Assembly: GCF_905163445.1 (NCBI RefSeq)
Contig: NC_053197.1
Location: 16,430,001-16,494,000 of the forward strand
Direction: 5' to 3'
DNA from: Pararge aegeria
Taxonomy: Eukaryota > Arthropoda > Insecta > Lepidoptera > Nymphalidae
Length of the DNA stretch: 64,000 nt
Shown: positions 1 to 10,050 of the stretch, piece after piece
How the letters are laid out: each line of letters begins with the position of its first letter
Position numbering within the stretch: the first letter of the stretch is position 1
The notes under the pieces: generated by a model
The model's input: the letters and a program-made list of their open reading frames with translations, nothing else
Databases searched by the model: none
What the model was told of the DNA's origin: nothing
Position numbers and translations under genes: made by a program

Positions 1-339
1 TTATATTAGTGTTTTAGGACCGGCAGTAAAACGGTATTAGCAGTTGTTTTTTATGAAATTTTACTCTAACATAATTTAAGGAATTTTAAGGATACAATAT
101 TAATTTAAGTACAGAATAAAATGAATTAAAGGTTTGATATTTAAATTAATATTGCCACCGAATTAGTTTGGCCATCCAAAAGGGCAATGTTAGGAACTGT
201 GCCTCGCTGCGGTGGTTTCGAAGACGTTTAGTTTTACATAGTTTATATTTATAAAACAAATGTGAAAGAAATAAATTTTACAAAAATAAAAAAATAATAA
301 TATTGTCATTAATAAATAAATTTAAACTTCATAAAGATT
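1..339. other. AT-rich stretch, nothing recognised
   Basis: No open frame with a recognisable domain and no repeat family seen elsewhere in the window. A slightly GC-richer patch at about 160-230 carries no readable signal. Confidence 0.5.
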
Positions 340-460
340 ATCAGAATATAATGGAGATCGGGCAGGAGCGTCATCTGTGCTACTACGACCATCTACTGCG
401 ATCACCAATCCATCCGTTGGGAGAAGCCTTAAGTCCAGCAGTGGACCGGTATAGTCACCT
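340..460 (+). mobile_element. Repeat-H fragment
   Basis: Matches the other H copies by the blocks CATCTGTGCTACTAC, CCATCTACTGCGATCACCAA and the ending GTCCAGCAGTGGAC. The 63-codon open frame across it is a by-product of the repeat. No tRNA-type B box is visible, so it may be a LINE 3' end or a SINE body. Confidence 0.7.
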
Positions 461-530
461 GTGTACGCATACGTGTATATTTCGTTGGTCATAAATGATT
501 GAGAACTGCCTGGTTGGACTTTTATTAAGT

Positions 531-954
531 ACTAGCTGTTGCCCGCGACTTCGTCTGCGTTTTATTTTATTTTTTGATGTGGCATTCAATTTAGTTGTAG
601 TTCTAAAAAAAATTAAAGTATTCAGTATCGGTGAGGTGAGGTCGTCTATCTCCAACAACATTCATCAGATCTACACAAAGAGTCGGAAAAATTAAGCACA
701 TATTACAACCTCTATAGTACAAAAATAATTATTTAAATCGGTTATAATTTGTCGGAGTTATGGTGTAAAATCGTCAAACACTTTCATCCCCTCTCCCAAA
801 GGAATCAAGCTTAATGTCGGGATAAAAGTATACTATATTACTTCTAATACTTCCAACAATATGTGTACAAAGATTCATGAGGATCAGTTAAGTAGTGTTT
901 GCGTGAAAGCGTAACAAACAAACTTACATGGACATTTATAATATTAGTAGGGAT
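531..954 (+). mobile_element. Lep1-like non-autonomous Helitron
   Basis: Starts ACTAGCTGTTGCCCGCGACT and ends ATAATATTAGTAGGGAT, the ends seen in lepidopteran Helitron-like elements of the Lep1 type (family knowledge). A second, largely collinear copy lies at 16892-17327 and a minus-strand copy at 41145-41575. It encodes no Rep/helicase, so any movement needs an enzyme supplied elsewhere. Open frames across it on both strands are not credible genes. Confidence 0.8.
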
Positions 955-972
955 AGGGATAGGGATAGGGAT
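949..972 (+). repeat. (AGGGAT)4 microsatellite at Helitron 3' end
   Basis: Four AGGGAT units whose first unit is the last six bases of the Helitron, so the array probably grew from the element terminus. It is not the insect telomere repeat (TTAGG). Confidence 0.85.
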
Positions 973-1415
973 TAGGTATGAAGTTACCGGTTCGTGACAA
1001 TAATTTTCGGTATAGAGGTTTTATGTTATAAAAGTCATTGTAATAGCTCAGAGTTAGAAAATTTGCCGTAGCTCCATAACCCGGCAAGTAAGTGTTACAG
1101 TATTTTTATAAAGTGGGTAATAATTAAACTTCGGTTAACTTAAATTTGATTTGTGCCAGATATTTTTTTAAATTTATTAGCATTTAACTTATTTGCTGAT
1201 AATTCCTATTTAATTAATAAAAATTTCCAAGAAATAGTTAAAATTATATTTGATTCATAGACATTGTGCCGGTGGGTATTTTGATATAAATACGGGAAAA
1301 TTTTCGATAAACGAGACTCTAGACGATGCGACGATACCTCACAGTGTCTGATTCGGTATCACAAGATAAGCTGCGGTCCTTGGTTAAAGTTTGCCAAACG
1401 CATTGGAGCAGTGAA
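973..1415. other. Unclassified AT-rich DNA
   Basis: No coding or repeat signal recognised. Stops are frequent in all frames. Confidence 0.5.
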
Positions 1416-1665
1416 GTTCGCCATTGACTGCAATCTGACCTGTTGTTAAGTGATGTTGCGGTCTAAGATGTTGCTAAGCCCACACTAACTATTGGTTCCG
1501 GAACGGTTAATCGCTTGGCGGCACACCTTTGTCGGTAGGGTGCCAACCGACCGTAGCCTTCCAAAAGTCCAGACCAAAAAAATACAGAGATGATTAATTC
1601 CTATATCAAATCTCGGACCACCCATTTGTAAGATCACAGAGCTCACCATTGTGCCAGGGATGAGC
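1416..1665 (-). mobile_element. SINE-C, diverged copy
   Basis: Carries the SINE-C blocks in order: GACTGCAATCTGACCTG, GTTAATCGCTTGGCGGCAC, TTTGTCGGTAGGGTG, then a decayed head (GCTCACCATTGTGCCA). Many differences from the better copies, and the GGTTCGA box is lost. Confidence 0.7.
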
Positions 1666-1683
1666 TTATTAATTTCAAAAAGA

Positions 1684-1922
1684 AATAAATAAATATACTA
1701 CGACAATACACACATCGCCATCTATCCTAATCCCCAAAGTAAGCTTAGCTTGTGGTTGTAGCGTGTAGCGTATTTTTTTGAATAATATGCAAAAATACTT
1801 ATATTACACCCAGACACTTAAAAAAATTCATAATCATCACACAAACATTTTTACAGTTGTGGGAATCAAACCCGCCTTTGACTCAGAAAGCAGGGTCGCT
1901 GCTATCTGTGCCAATCGGCCAT
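1684..1922 (-). mobile_element. SINE-A, tRNA-headed
   Basis: Reverse-oriented copy: tail AAATAAATATACTACGAC on the left, tRNA-like head ending GCCAATCGGCC on the right. The B-box region is altered (GAATCAAACCC). The head end forms one arm of a hairpin described separately. Confidence 0.8.
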
Positions 1923-1960
1923 ATGACGAAAGATATTAATCTTTCGTCATTTGGCCGATT
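1913..1960. repeat. Hairpin, 22-bp arms
   Basis: Arms 1913-1934 and 1939-1960 are reverse complements at 21 of 22 positions around a 4-base loop. The left arm contains the 5' end of the adjacent SINE-A. Confidence 0.9.
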
Positions 1961-3013
1961 CGTTTTTCTTAATAAATACTAAATTATTACACTATATATA
2001 TTTTAACATTTTTATCGTCTTTAGAAACTTAGAGGCAATCATTTTGGCTGAGAACCGTTACCCAACAATGCGGTGCTGGAAACTTTACAACCCGTAATTT
2101 CCTGCCTTTTAGATTTTAGATACCTACCTCTTACTATAATACCTCTTCTGATATAAATACTTGAAGCGTACTTCAAAATCTGATATTTGTTACAGCTTTT
2201 TAAAATCTCATGACTATATCAACCTTCATGGAACTGGTGGTTAAGTCAGTAGGAACAGACAAAATGTGGTTAGAGATTAGACCAGTATATTTTTTATATT
2301 TTGCGGACGGTATGGAATTTCCCACACTTCTATTAAAGAACATTACACACACACAACCATGTATTTGGCCCACATTTATATACAACGTGTAAATGAAAAC
2401 CGAAACATAACTTCACAGGCTTTAGTGCTACATTATTAAGGGTCTCTAAGACTTATCTGTGAAACCGAAGCGCTAGTTTTTAAGTAAACCTCTGCCAATG
2501 TTTTTACTATAATCTTAATGAAAAAATTCACTCCTGTAAATGTGTCATCATATTAGTAAACAAGCGTTATTTTATAACATAGGTACATATGTGAAATTCT
2601 TCTAAAAGAAGCTAGGAACCGAAAAAGAATACTACCAAAAAAGTGAAAAACTTGTTAACATAGTTGGCAGTTTCCATAAAATTCAACTTTAAAACCTGAA
2701 TTGAATCGAGCCAGACGGTGAAGTAATTAAGAAAATCTGCCTCCCTCCCCACCCGAGAAGTGGATCCTTTTAAACAATAAAACGGAATCGTGCACTTAAT
2801 TTACAAAGTATTTTTCTGCTTACAGTCCTTTTCTTCCTAAGTCTTTTGTAAGTTACGGTAATTTGCTGTGCAAAATAGAAACAGGGTCAGAGACTTCAGA
2901 TTTTTTTAAGTGAAAGTTCTACTCAAAATAAAATAGTACGTCAGTTAGATAACTTTTTTATTCGAGAATTAAGAGAAAAATTTCAAGGACGTTTAAAGGA
3001 AAGTCCACTAAAG
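1961..3013. other. No recognisable gene or repeat
   Basis: Short overlapping open frames near 2200-2390 exist on both strands but have no domain. No family seen elsewhere in the window is evident here. Confidence 0.45.
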
Positions 3014-3094
3014 AGCACGGGTCTCCTCCCACAATGAGAAGGGTTTAGGCCGTAGTCCACCACTCTGGCTCAGTGCAGATTGGTAGACTCTAAC
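3014..3094 (-). mobile_element. SINE-B 3' fragment
   Basis: Blocks GTCTCCTCCCACAATGAGAA and GCCGTAGTCCACCACTC match the minus-strand 3' part of SINE-B. Confidence 0.75.
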
Positions 3095-3345
3095 TTTAAT
3101 AAATAACTATTCTATCTTGTTACAGATTAACGTAGAACCTCCTGCTTCTAAGCAAGGTGATTTTCATTATCAAATGTAATAATAAATAATAAATAATAAT
3201 GGAATTATAATTGAAATATAATATATGTATGACCAGCTGGGAACCGAGCAGGAGTTGAGTATGCAGGGCGTCCTAAAGGTTACTTCTATCTTCTATCTAC
3301 GGATAATTAATATAACTATATCAGTGTACAAACTAATGAGTATTT

Positions 3346-3770
3346 TTGGTCTTATAAGAAGACTCCGGGTCACTCAGTGGACAATGGAGTGAGCTATGCT
3401 TGGATTATCTCTACGTGATCAAATCAGGAATGAGGAGATCCATAGAAGAACTGGAATTAGCGACGTAGCTCAAAGAGTCGCGAAACTAAAGTGGCAGTGG
3501 GCGGTACACATCACTCGAAGTGGTCTCAAGGTGTGGAATTGGCGACCTTGCACCGTTAAGTTAACGGATGACATCATCCGAGTCGCAGGAAGCCGCTGGA
3601 CCTAAGGGCCGAAGAGAGTGGTATTTCGAACTCCCTACAAAAGACTTTTGTCTTATTCTTATTCAAATATTCTTTATTCATGTAGGCATCACAGGCACTT
3701 ATGAAGCGTGCATACATATATCGTTATCCAGCAGTGGACATACATTGGTTGACATAATGATGATGATGAT
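3346..3770 (+). pseudogene. RTE-type LINE 3' end, interrupted
   Basis: Translates to the C-terminal region of the RTE polyprotein: MLGLSLRDQIRNEEIHRRT, then AKLKWQWAVHI and RVAGSRW, matching the 35-kb copy. An in-frame stop precedes MLGLSL and the RWGPKVLEW to GRPPTRW region is altered and shortened, so it is dead. The 3' end (AACTCCCTACAAAAGAC ... CCAGCAGTGGAC, then a GATGATGAT tail) is split by a LINE-D fragment. RTE LINEs encode an endonuclease and RT; only the extreme C-terminus remains here. Confidence 0.85.
3652..3725 (-). mobile_element. LINE-D 3' fragment nested in RTE
   Basis: Carries ATTCTTTATTCATGTAGGC and CACAGGCACTTATGAAGCG, the LINE-D 3' terminus in reverse, lying between the two halves of the RTE 3' end. 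It therefore inserted after the RTE copy. Confidence 0.75.
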
Positions 3771-3945
3771 GAGTATTTTTGCTGCGTGAGCATTGATAGG
3801 ATTGATTGACCTCTTGGGTTCGTTCTTACTGAAGCCTGTGTGTCTCAGTGTGTTGCGATAAAACGCTGTACATGTAAGGTGTACAGTTCCTTTAGATAGA
3901 GAGTTGTTGTCGTTAATGCTCTACAGCTCGACCCAAATATTATAA

Positions 3946-4068
3946 TCACCACACTAGGCAGGATGGTAGTAGTAACACAGATTGCTGCCCCTTCTCCGTT
4001 ATATGCCCTTAGTCACCTCTTACAACACCCGTGGAAAGAGGAGGGGTGGTGGAAACTATTCTCTGATC
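3946..4068 (-). mobile_element. Repeat-H fragment
   Basis: Reverse complement reads CACGGGTGTTGTAAGAGGTG, ACTAAGGGCATATAACGG and GGTGATTATAAT, matching H copies at 13.5 and 33.9 kb. Confidence 0.7.
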
Positions 4069-4351
4069 TGCAGGTCTCTGTAATATCTGATGTATAATAA
4101 GGATTGAAAACTCTGTGCTTTTTTACTATTTCATTCCATGTGTCTTTTACCTCAAATAAATTTCTCGAACCCATTGCAAAATTGGCTATAAAAAGTTCAA
4201 GGTTCAACTTTCGACTGGCAGGTAGGTTCGCGTGCGTATGGAATTGTAAAAGAAGTCGAAAGCTTTCGGTGATTTATTGCGCAGCGATAAGGGTGAGTCT
4301 CAGAAGGTGGCTTGGAAATATATTTGAGTGTCGTGATGTTCTAAATCGGCT

Positions 4352-4445
4352 GCCGCGTTAATCTAGTGGTGAACAGGTTCAACTAGGGAAGAAAAGGATC
4401 AAGTCCCAGGTCGGGCTACAAAATGTTAAGTATTAAGTTTTTCTG
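4352..4445 (+). mobile_element. Repeat-R (tRNA-headed) fragment
   Basis: GCCGCGTTAATCTAGTGGTG followed by a decayed B-box region and GTCGGGCTACAAAATG resembles the heads at 20.6, 51.7 and 53.0 kb. It is not a functional tRNA: anticodon arm and acceptor pairing are not intact. Confidence 0.55.
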
Positions 4446-4694
4446 TTAAAGAACTCTCCTTGTAGTTAGAAAATTGGCACTGTCGACGTTTGTGCTTTGA
4501 AAAGTCATCACTCTCGGTAATACTTTCACTCTATGATATTATTTGGTCAGTGCCCGCAAAAACATAGAGGGCATAAGCTTTTAACCCCTCTTGTCAAAAT
4601 CGCCAAAGCAAAAAGCAAAGTCGCCTGGTGGGTCCAATCTCTATAGCCCTCTGTTTGTTTTAAATAATGCATCCCACCGAAATCTTTCTTTTTC

Positions 4695-4905
4695 CCGGCT
4701 CAAAAATAATCTTTCAAATTCAAATTCAAAAATGTTTTATTCATGTAGACTTATCAAAGGCACTTATGATGCGTTTACACATTTAACATGTTAACACGAA
4801 TGTAAGGTGATGGTGATAACTGCATTCATTTATTAAAAAATAAAGCTAGTAGGGTTTCAAACGCGCTGTGGTCTAAGAAGAGCCCACAACAAACTTAGCC
4901 AAGTT
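4695..4905 (-). mobile_element. LINE-D 3' end
   Basis: Left end has TCAAATTCAAATTCAAA, the terminal repeat of the LINE tail. It continues through CACTTATGATGCG to GGTCTAAGAAGAGCCC and ACAACAAACTTAGCC. This is 3' UTR sequence in reverse, 5'-truncated. Confidence 0.8.
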
Positions 4906-4914
4906 TTATCATAT

Positions 4915-5425
4915 GACCCCATTACCAGTGCCCTGTCTACTACAGGGTGGTCTACTCCCAGAATGTGAAGGAGTTAAGGCCCAGTGCGGATTGGTGGACT
5001 TCACACACCTTCCAGAACACCCAACAGAACTCTCAGGTATGCAGGTTTCCTCACGATATTTTCCTTCACCGTTGGAGAAAGTGATATTTCAATTGTAATT
5101 TGACGGCCGACTGGCGCAGTGGGCAGCGACCCTTTCTGAGTCCAAGGCCGTGGGTTCGATTCCCACAACTGAAAAATGTTTGTGTGTTGAACATAAATGT
5201 TTTTCAGTGTCTGGGTGTTTATCTGTATATTACATGTATTTATGTATATTATTCATAAAAATATTCATCAGTCATCTTAGTACCCATAACACAAGCTAGG
5301 CTTACTTTGGGGCTAGGTGGCGATGTGTGTGTTGTCGTAGTATATTTATTTATATTTATTTATTTAATTGCCCCCCCGAAATTGAAGTCGAATTCCTACC
5401 CACTGGGCTATAAACGCTTCTAAAA
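4915..5425 (-). mobile_element. SINE-B split by a SINE-A insertion
   Basis: The 3' two-thirds of a reverse SINE-B (GGTGGACTTCACACACCTTC, GCAGGTTTCCTCACGATAT) fills 4915-5100. Its head side (GAAATTGAAGTCGAATTCC, TACCCACTGGGCTATAAACG) resumes after the SINE-A at about 5371. The middle AAAACGCACATAACTTAG-type segment is missing, so the insertion was accompanied or followed by a deletion. Confidence 0.8.
5101..5369 (+). mobile_element. SINE-A, near full length
   Basis: tRNA-like head with an A box (TGGCGCAGTGG) and a B box (GGTTCGATTCC), a body ending in GGCGATGTGTGTGTTGTCGT, and an ATTTATTT-rich tail. The boxes match RNA polymerase III internal promoter consensus. One of the best copies, nested in SINE-B. 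Confidence 0.85.
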
Positions 5426-5765
5426 AAATAATCTTAATTATTCTAAATCTAAATCCGATATCTATCTGATCTTTGTAGATTTGAAGCAGTGCATGGATAA
5501 CGAAGACTTCATTCAGGGATAAACAAAATCCTCTATCCATCTCCAGGATGATAGCTATATATGTGCCTATAAGAACTGTGAAACTGTTAAGACATAAAAC
5601 TAGACAATTGAACAGACAAACTGTGTATCTAACAAGAAGTATTTTATTTATTATAAGTATTCAGTGTAATGAGACAAGTATAAACAAATCACAAAGCTCG
5701 TCTGTTTCAGTAATATTTATCTGTATAAATATAGACAAAATAATTGAACTACCTTACTTAATATT
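5426..5765. other. Unclassified AT-rich stretch
   Basis: No recognised element. The 75-codon open frame at 5548-5775 has no recognisable domain. Confidence 0.45.
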
Positions 5766-5965
5766 ATATATATGAAAGTGTGTTTATTTATTTTTTTGTC
5801 CTTCCTTCTCGCCCAAACTTAGCAATCAAGTTGGGCAAATTTTTGGCATAGAGCTAGTTGAGAAGACGGAGAGTAACATAGGATACTTTTCATCCCAGCA
5901 AAACAAACGTTTCGATTTATAAAAAAAGCGGAAAGAGAACGCGGTCAAGAGCTAGTTCTCATATA
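5766..5965 (-). mobile_element. Helitron-like relic
   Basis: Contains AACATAGGATACTTTTCATC (the block seen in Lep1-like copies) and ends near AACGCGGTCAAGAGCTAGTT, a decayed reverse complement of the family's 5' end. An 11-bp-arm hairpin lies at 5957-5982. Confidence 0.55.
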
Positions 5966-6239
5966 TAAAAATATATATGAGATATTTAGTGAAGCGATGG
6001 ATGATCTGAGACACAAAGAGGTTCTATTGGCCACGAGCGTCAGTTACGCGCCACTGACTGTGCCCTTTCAATTTTCCACCTCAAATGAACAGAGTTCATT
6101 ATTCTCTCATATAATATTTCAGCACAACACAAATTGAAATTTTTTCGTGGTTTTAATAGGAGAGTGGATTACAGGTTAAGAAGTATCCTATATCGAGTGA
6201 GAACGGCGCGTTGCGGTGGCGTTATCAATTCAATCGATG

Positions 6240-6480
6240 GCAGTTTTTTTTATTATAGCCCTATTTGAGCAGCGTAGTGCTCTAAAACGTCTCTCGGCAT
6301 AGCATGGAGCTTATATCCCGCTTATAACCGTTTTTTTTCCTGGGACAAAAAGTAGCCAGTGTTATTCTCCATGATTTCGACTGACAATATGCCAAAAATC
6401 ATGAAGGTCGATTGCTTAGTTAGGGTGTGACGGAAACATACAAACAACTTTGGCATTACTAATAATATAGTAAGGAAGGA
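6240..6480 (+). mobile_element. Helitron-like 3' half
   Basis: Has CCTGGGACAAAAAGTAGCC and a terminus CATTACTAATAATATAGTAA like Helitron-family 3' ends. The terminus is the start of the 90-bp satellite unit that follows. Confidence 0.55.
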
Positions 6481-6989
6481 TTTTTCGTGTCTTGAATCAC
6501 TCGCTTAATATATTTGACGCCAAAATAGACAGACTATAAAAGGCATTATTAATAATACAGTAAGGAAAGATTTTTCGTGTCTTGAATCACTCGCTTAATA
6601 TATTTGACGCCAAAATAAACAAACTATAAAAGGCATTACTAATAATATAGTAAGAAAGGATTTTTCGTGTCTTGAATCATTCGTTTAATATATTTGACGC
6701 AAAAATAGTCAGACTATAACAGGCATTACTAATTAAATAGTAAGGAAGGATTTTTCGTGTCTTGAATCACTCGCTTAATATATTTGACGCCAAAATAGAC
6801 AGACTATAAAAGGCATTACTAATAATATAGTAAGGAAGGATTTTTCGTGTCTTGAATCACTCGTTTAATATATTTGAAGCAAAAATGTACAGACTATAAC
6901 AGGCCTTACTAATAATATAGCAAAGAAGAATTTTTGTGTCTTGAATAACTCGCTTTATATATTTGACGCAAAAGTGGACAGATTATAGC
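6451..6989 (+). repeat. Six-unit 90-bp minisatellite
   Basis: Units at 6451, 6541, 6631, 6721, 6811 and 6901. The block TTTTTCGTGTCTTGAAT recurs at exactly 90-base spacing, and the last unit is one base shorter and more diverged. Units 1, 2 and 4 form one subtype (CGCTTAATA, GACGCCAAAAT) and units 3 and 5 another (CGTTTAATA, GCAAAAAT, ACTATAAC). No open frame spans the array. Confidence 0.95.
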
Positions 6990-7356
6990 AGTTTTACGAG
7001 TAGAGGTGACAGGGATACAATTTGCTCAGTGGACGGATAATCGTGCGATAGGCTCAGCGGTCCGGAATGGAGCGGAACTGACGAATGGCGCATGCAGACC
7101 TTACGAGTCTGGGATGCGTCGACGTTTCATTTGTTATCCTACAAAAAGCATAATAATGCTGTGACATTGATACATTGTTATGTCACCGTCTTTTTTTTTA
7201 TTTGTTTCATTTCGCTTGATTTGATATGGACACAACGACTATCCAATTAGATTAATTGGTCGATTTTTTAAATGTTCTGTCGTAAATATGCCGTGCGTTA
7301 TAATGATAATATATGAAATAGAATAATTAGATGCCATGTGGTGATTGATCATAATA
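6990..7356. other. S-like repeat remnant and unclassified DNA
   Basis: About 7005-7140 (GCTCAGCGGTCCGGAATGG, GACGAATGGCGCATGCAGAC) resembles the S repeats at 12.0 and 12.8 kb. The rest is unremarkable. Confidence 0.45.
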
Positions 7357-7600
7357 CAGATGTTACCACCCCTCTTCTTCCCACAGGTGTCGTACGAGGC
7401 GACTAAGAGAAAATAACGGGGAACGGGCAGCAGAAGGTTTGAAGGTTTTTCAAAATTCAAAAATTTTAAAATGCATAATTCAAGATTCAATTTTTTTTTA
7501 TCAAATCTGCACTTTGAAACGCCTCTGTGCTACTACTACCCCTCCCTTTAGGAGAGGCCTTTTGTCTAGCAGTGGACTGCTGTAGATTATTAGCGGTTGA
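7357..7600 (+). mobile_element. Repeat-H, interrupted
   Basis: GGTGTCGTACGAGGCGACTA and AACGGGGAACGGGCAGCAG form the 5' side. CTCTGTGCTACTACTACC and GTCTAGCAGTGGACTGC form the 3' side. About 75 bases between them (7440-7520: TTCAAAATTCAAA and TTTGAAACG, resembling a LINE-E 3' end in reverse) look inserted. Confidence 0.65.
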
Positions 7601-7644
7601 AAATAGAGCTGCAAGCCTAAAATTAAACAAAACTAACTTTTTTT

Positions 7645-7745
7645 AATTCACTACAAGTTAGCCCTTGCTTGCAATCTTTCACGGTTGTGTGTTGATGCAG
7701 TTCAGGATGGCAGCGGGCTAACCTAAGGAAACCCCATCAAATTGC
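7645..7745 (-). mobile_element. SINE-C 3' fragment
   Basis: ACTACAAGTTAGCCCTTGC, GATGCAGTTCAGGATGGCAG and GCGGGCTAACCT match the SINE-C 3' part in reverse. Truncated before the middle block. Confidence 0.65.
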
Positions 7746-7967
7746 TTACTTAAAAAAGGAAAATCAGGTTGGGCTTCTTTTAAAAATATTTTTTTTTTTT
7801 TTGGTTTTGCTGTGATTATCGTAAATTTTGAGATTTGGGTTTATTGCTTTATAGAGTTTTAAAAGGACGAAGTAATAACAAAGCATTTCTTTCGTTTTCT
7901 CTATAGTCTGTATTAATAATATCCTTTATTTTCGGTTCGCCAAAAAATAACCTATATTTGTCTATAT

Positions 7968-8165
7968 ATACCCGGCTAAGTTTGTTGTGGGATCTTCTTA
8001 GACCAGGGCGCGTTTGGAACCCTCGTAGCTTTAGGTTTAAGTTGGCGTACGAAGTTATCACCATCCCCTTACAATTATGTAAACATATATGTATGAACGC
8101 TTCGTAAGTGCCTGTGATAAGCCTACATGAATAAACAAATTTTGAATTTGAATTTGAATTTATAC
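7968..8165 (+). mobile_element. LINE-D 3' end
   Basis: CCCGGCTAAGTTTGTTGTGG through TTAGACCAGGGCGCGTTTGG to a TTTTGAATTTGAATTTGAATT tail: sense orientation, 3' UTR only. The 119-codon minus-strand frame over it is a shadow. Confidence 0.8.
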
Positions 8166-8807
8166 TTGCGCATATTGTATTTGCTTCGGTGTAAAAATCC
8201 CTTAACATTTTACATACAAATAAAATAAGCGATTCAACTTAAACTTTTAACGCGCTTGAAACCACGAGGAAATGCTGTAAGATTTTAAATGTTACAGCGC
8301 AACCGCAGATAGCTAAGTTGGTGGGTATATTATGAGTAGACATAACTTTGCCAAATTGCTAGAGTTCTTGACTCTAGTATGATTAGTACCGAACCGCTTA
8401 AGACTAGATTTCTAATTATTCGCGCAATGTGCCTGCGAACGGTTAGAAACCCAAATTTCGGGTCTTTGCGAGCTTGTTTGTAAATTCCGCTCTGTTTATA
8501 ACTCGATTATCTTTTGGGCGTGGAGTGGCCTAGTTTTAATAGTGTAATTCAAATAAAATAATACCATTAAAAAATATAAGAGCAAAAAAAGAAAAGAAAA
8601 GAAGAAAAAGATAGAGATAAAAGAAAGGAAATATAACATTGGACGTAATGGTAAGGCGGAAAAGGAAAATAAAATAATTTTATAGGATATTTAATACGTA
8701 CAATAAGTAGGAGTTACAAATGTTAAAAGTTAAAGATCAATTTTCATCATATAAACGATTGACGTCTATTGCTTGACGTAGGTACAGAATTCTTAAGTTC
8801 AGTCCAC

Positions 8808-8862
8808 ATACTAGCTCCTTGGGCCCCCATCGTCCATCAGTTCTCCGAGCTATAGTCAAGGA
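8808..8862 (-). pseudogene. RTE scrap
   Basis: CTCCTTGGGCCCCCATCGTC and TTCTCCGAGCTATA match the RTE region encoding RKDGRWGPK in reverse. Too short to say more. Confidence 0.55.
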
Positions 8863-9205
8863 TGCTACAGATTAAATAATTGTTAAATAGTTTTATTTCA
8901 ACGTGATTTGCATTAGATATACGTATTGTATCCAATAAAAGATAATAGTATCTAAAATCCAAATACATACTAGTTCAAAAATTGGTGAGATTCGTTATTG
9001 TCATAGTTATTGTCAAAACATCGGCACATATCCTCCACTTTCCACTGCCCATATCCAATAGACCAAATTTAAAACTCATAAAAAAATCCAGAACTGCAGG
9101 ATTTGAAGCCCGTATCTCTCCGAAAATCGCAACCAAATGTTTTCAATCTAGCCACAGTTCTCGTACTCCCGATGCCGAAATTTGTATGCCCCTTGCCCTT
9201 TTTTT

Positions 9206-9251
9206 ATGGTCGCTTTGAGACTGATAAAAATATCCGTCTCAAAGCGACCAT
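9206..9251. repeat. Hairpin, perfect 16-bp arms
   Basis: ATGGTCGCTTTGAGAC (9206-9221) and its exact reverse complement (9236-9251) around a 14-base loop. No surrounding element recognised. Confidence 0.9.
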
Positions 9252-9704
9252 TGCGTCACCTAGCAGGAAAAATTGCAGTTTCGCTATTTATTTTAAAATA
9301 TAACTAATATTCTCTTTTCGATGAAAGCAATACAAATTAAAAGCACGGTGAATATCAAACAATGGCGGTTCGGCGCGGGATACGCGGGGTACTTTTGTTA
9401 ACTTGTACATTTAAATTATGTTACATAAGATTCAAGTATACGGGAAGAGTTTAAAAATTCAATTCAGCTTTCCAAAGTTTTGAAACGATTCGTGCCGACG
9501 CTAACCCACATTGTTTGAGAGGAGCCTGCCGAAGTTTTGAGACCAGTTTCTAAATTATCCTTTTCTATTTATAGCTCACTACTATACCTACTTATATATT
9601 ATATTGTTTTCTTTTATGTAGGTATACCTAAGTAATGTAAAAGTGTATAGAGTTCAAAAAGTTGACATAAATATAAAGTTTAACAGCTCATTTGTTAGAA
9701 TAGT

Positions 9705-10050
9705 TTCCCACAAGGGTCTATATTAGGACCCCTTCTGTTCTTCATTTATATTAATGATCGCTTACTAATCACGGGTTAGTATTGTTTGCTAATGATACAT
9801 AACTCTTGTTTAAGATTAAACATCAACGAAACCAAACGACGAGAAATGACGACTGGCGATTAACAACTCTTGTGCTAGGGAAGTACAATAGTTTGAGGCT
9901 CAGTACTTTGCTCAAAATGAAGAAAATATCAAGTGTATTACAAGTAAAAACCATTGTGCAAGTTAATATTGAAGAATTATAATTGGCGTGTACGGTAATA
10001 TTTCTTGGTACGATGCTCAATGGGGCCAAAATATATAGCAAAAATTCGGC
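9705..10050 (+). pseudogene. LINE-E RT relic
   Basis: Decayed translation pieces in different frames: a GVPQGS-like start followed by LGPLLFFIYIND, a damaged YADD region (FANDT-like), LRLNINETK, and IFLGTMLNGAK, in the order expected of a Jockey/CR1-type RT. Frameshifts and stops throughout. It is an ancient, non-functional copy, probably of the family represented at 59.2 kb. Confidence 0.7.

Larger units (their letters stand above)
8166..9704. other. Mostly unclassified, with one RTE scrap
   Basis: Purine-rich run at about 8582-8630. A 50-base RTE remnant lies at 8808-8862 and a hairpin at 9206-9251. The short open frames at 8982-9303 have no recognisable domain. Confidence 0.45.

Noticed and set aside
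949..972. Possible interstitial telomere repeat
   Set aside because: The unit is AGGGAT, continuous with the Helitron 3' end; insect telomeres are TTAGG and no run of that unit is present.
5101..5170. tRNA gene
   Set aside because: A and B boxes are present, but the sequence recurs many times fused to a SINE body and lacks paired acceptor and anticodon arms. The same applies to all other tRNA-like heads here.
6451..6989. CRISPR-like array
   Set aside because: The 90-bp units are contiguous and similar over their full length, with no unique spacers, and the genome is evidently animal.
7849..8208. 119-codon minus-strand open frame
   Set aside because: Antisense readout of a LINE-D 3' UTR.
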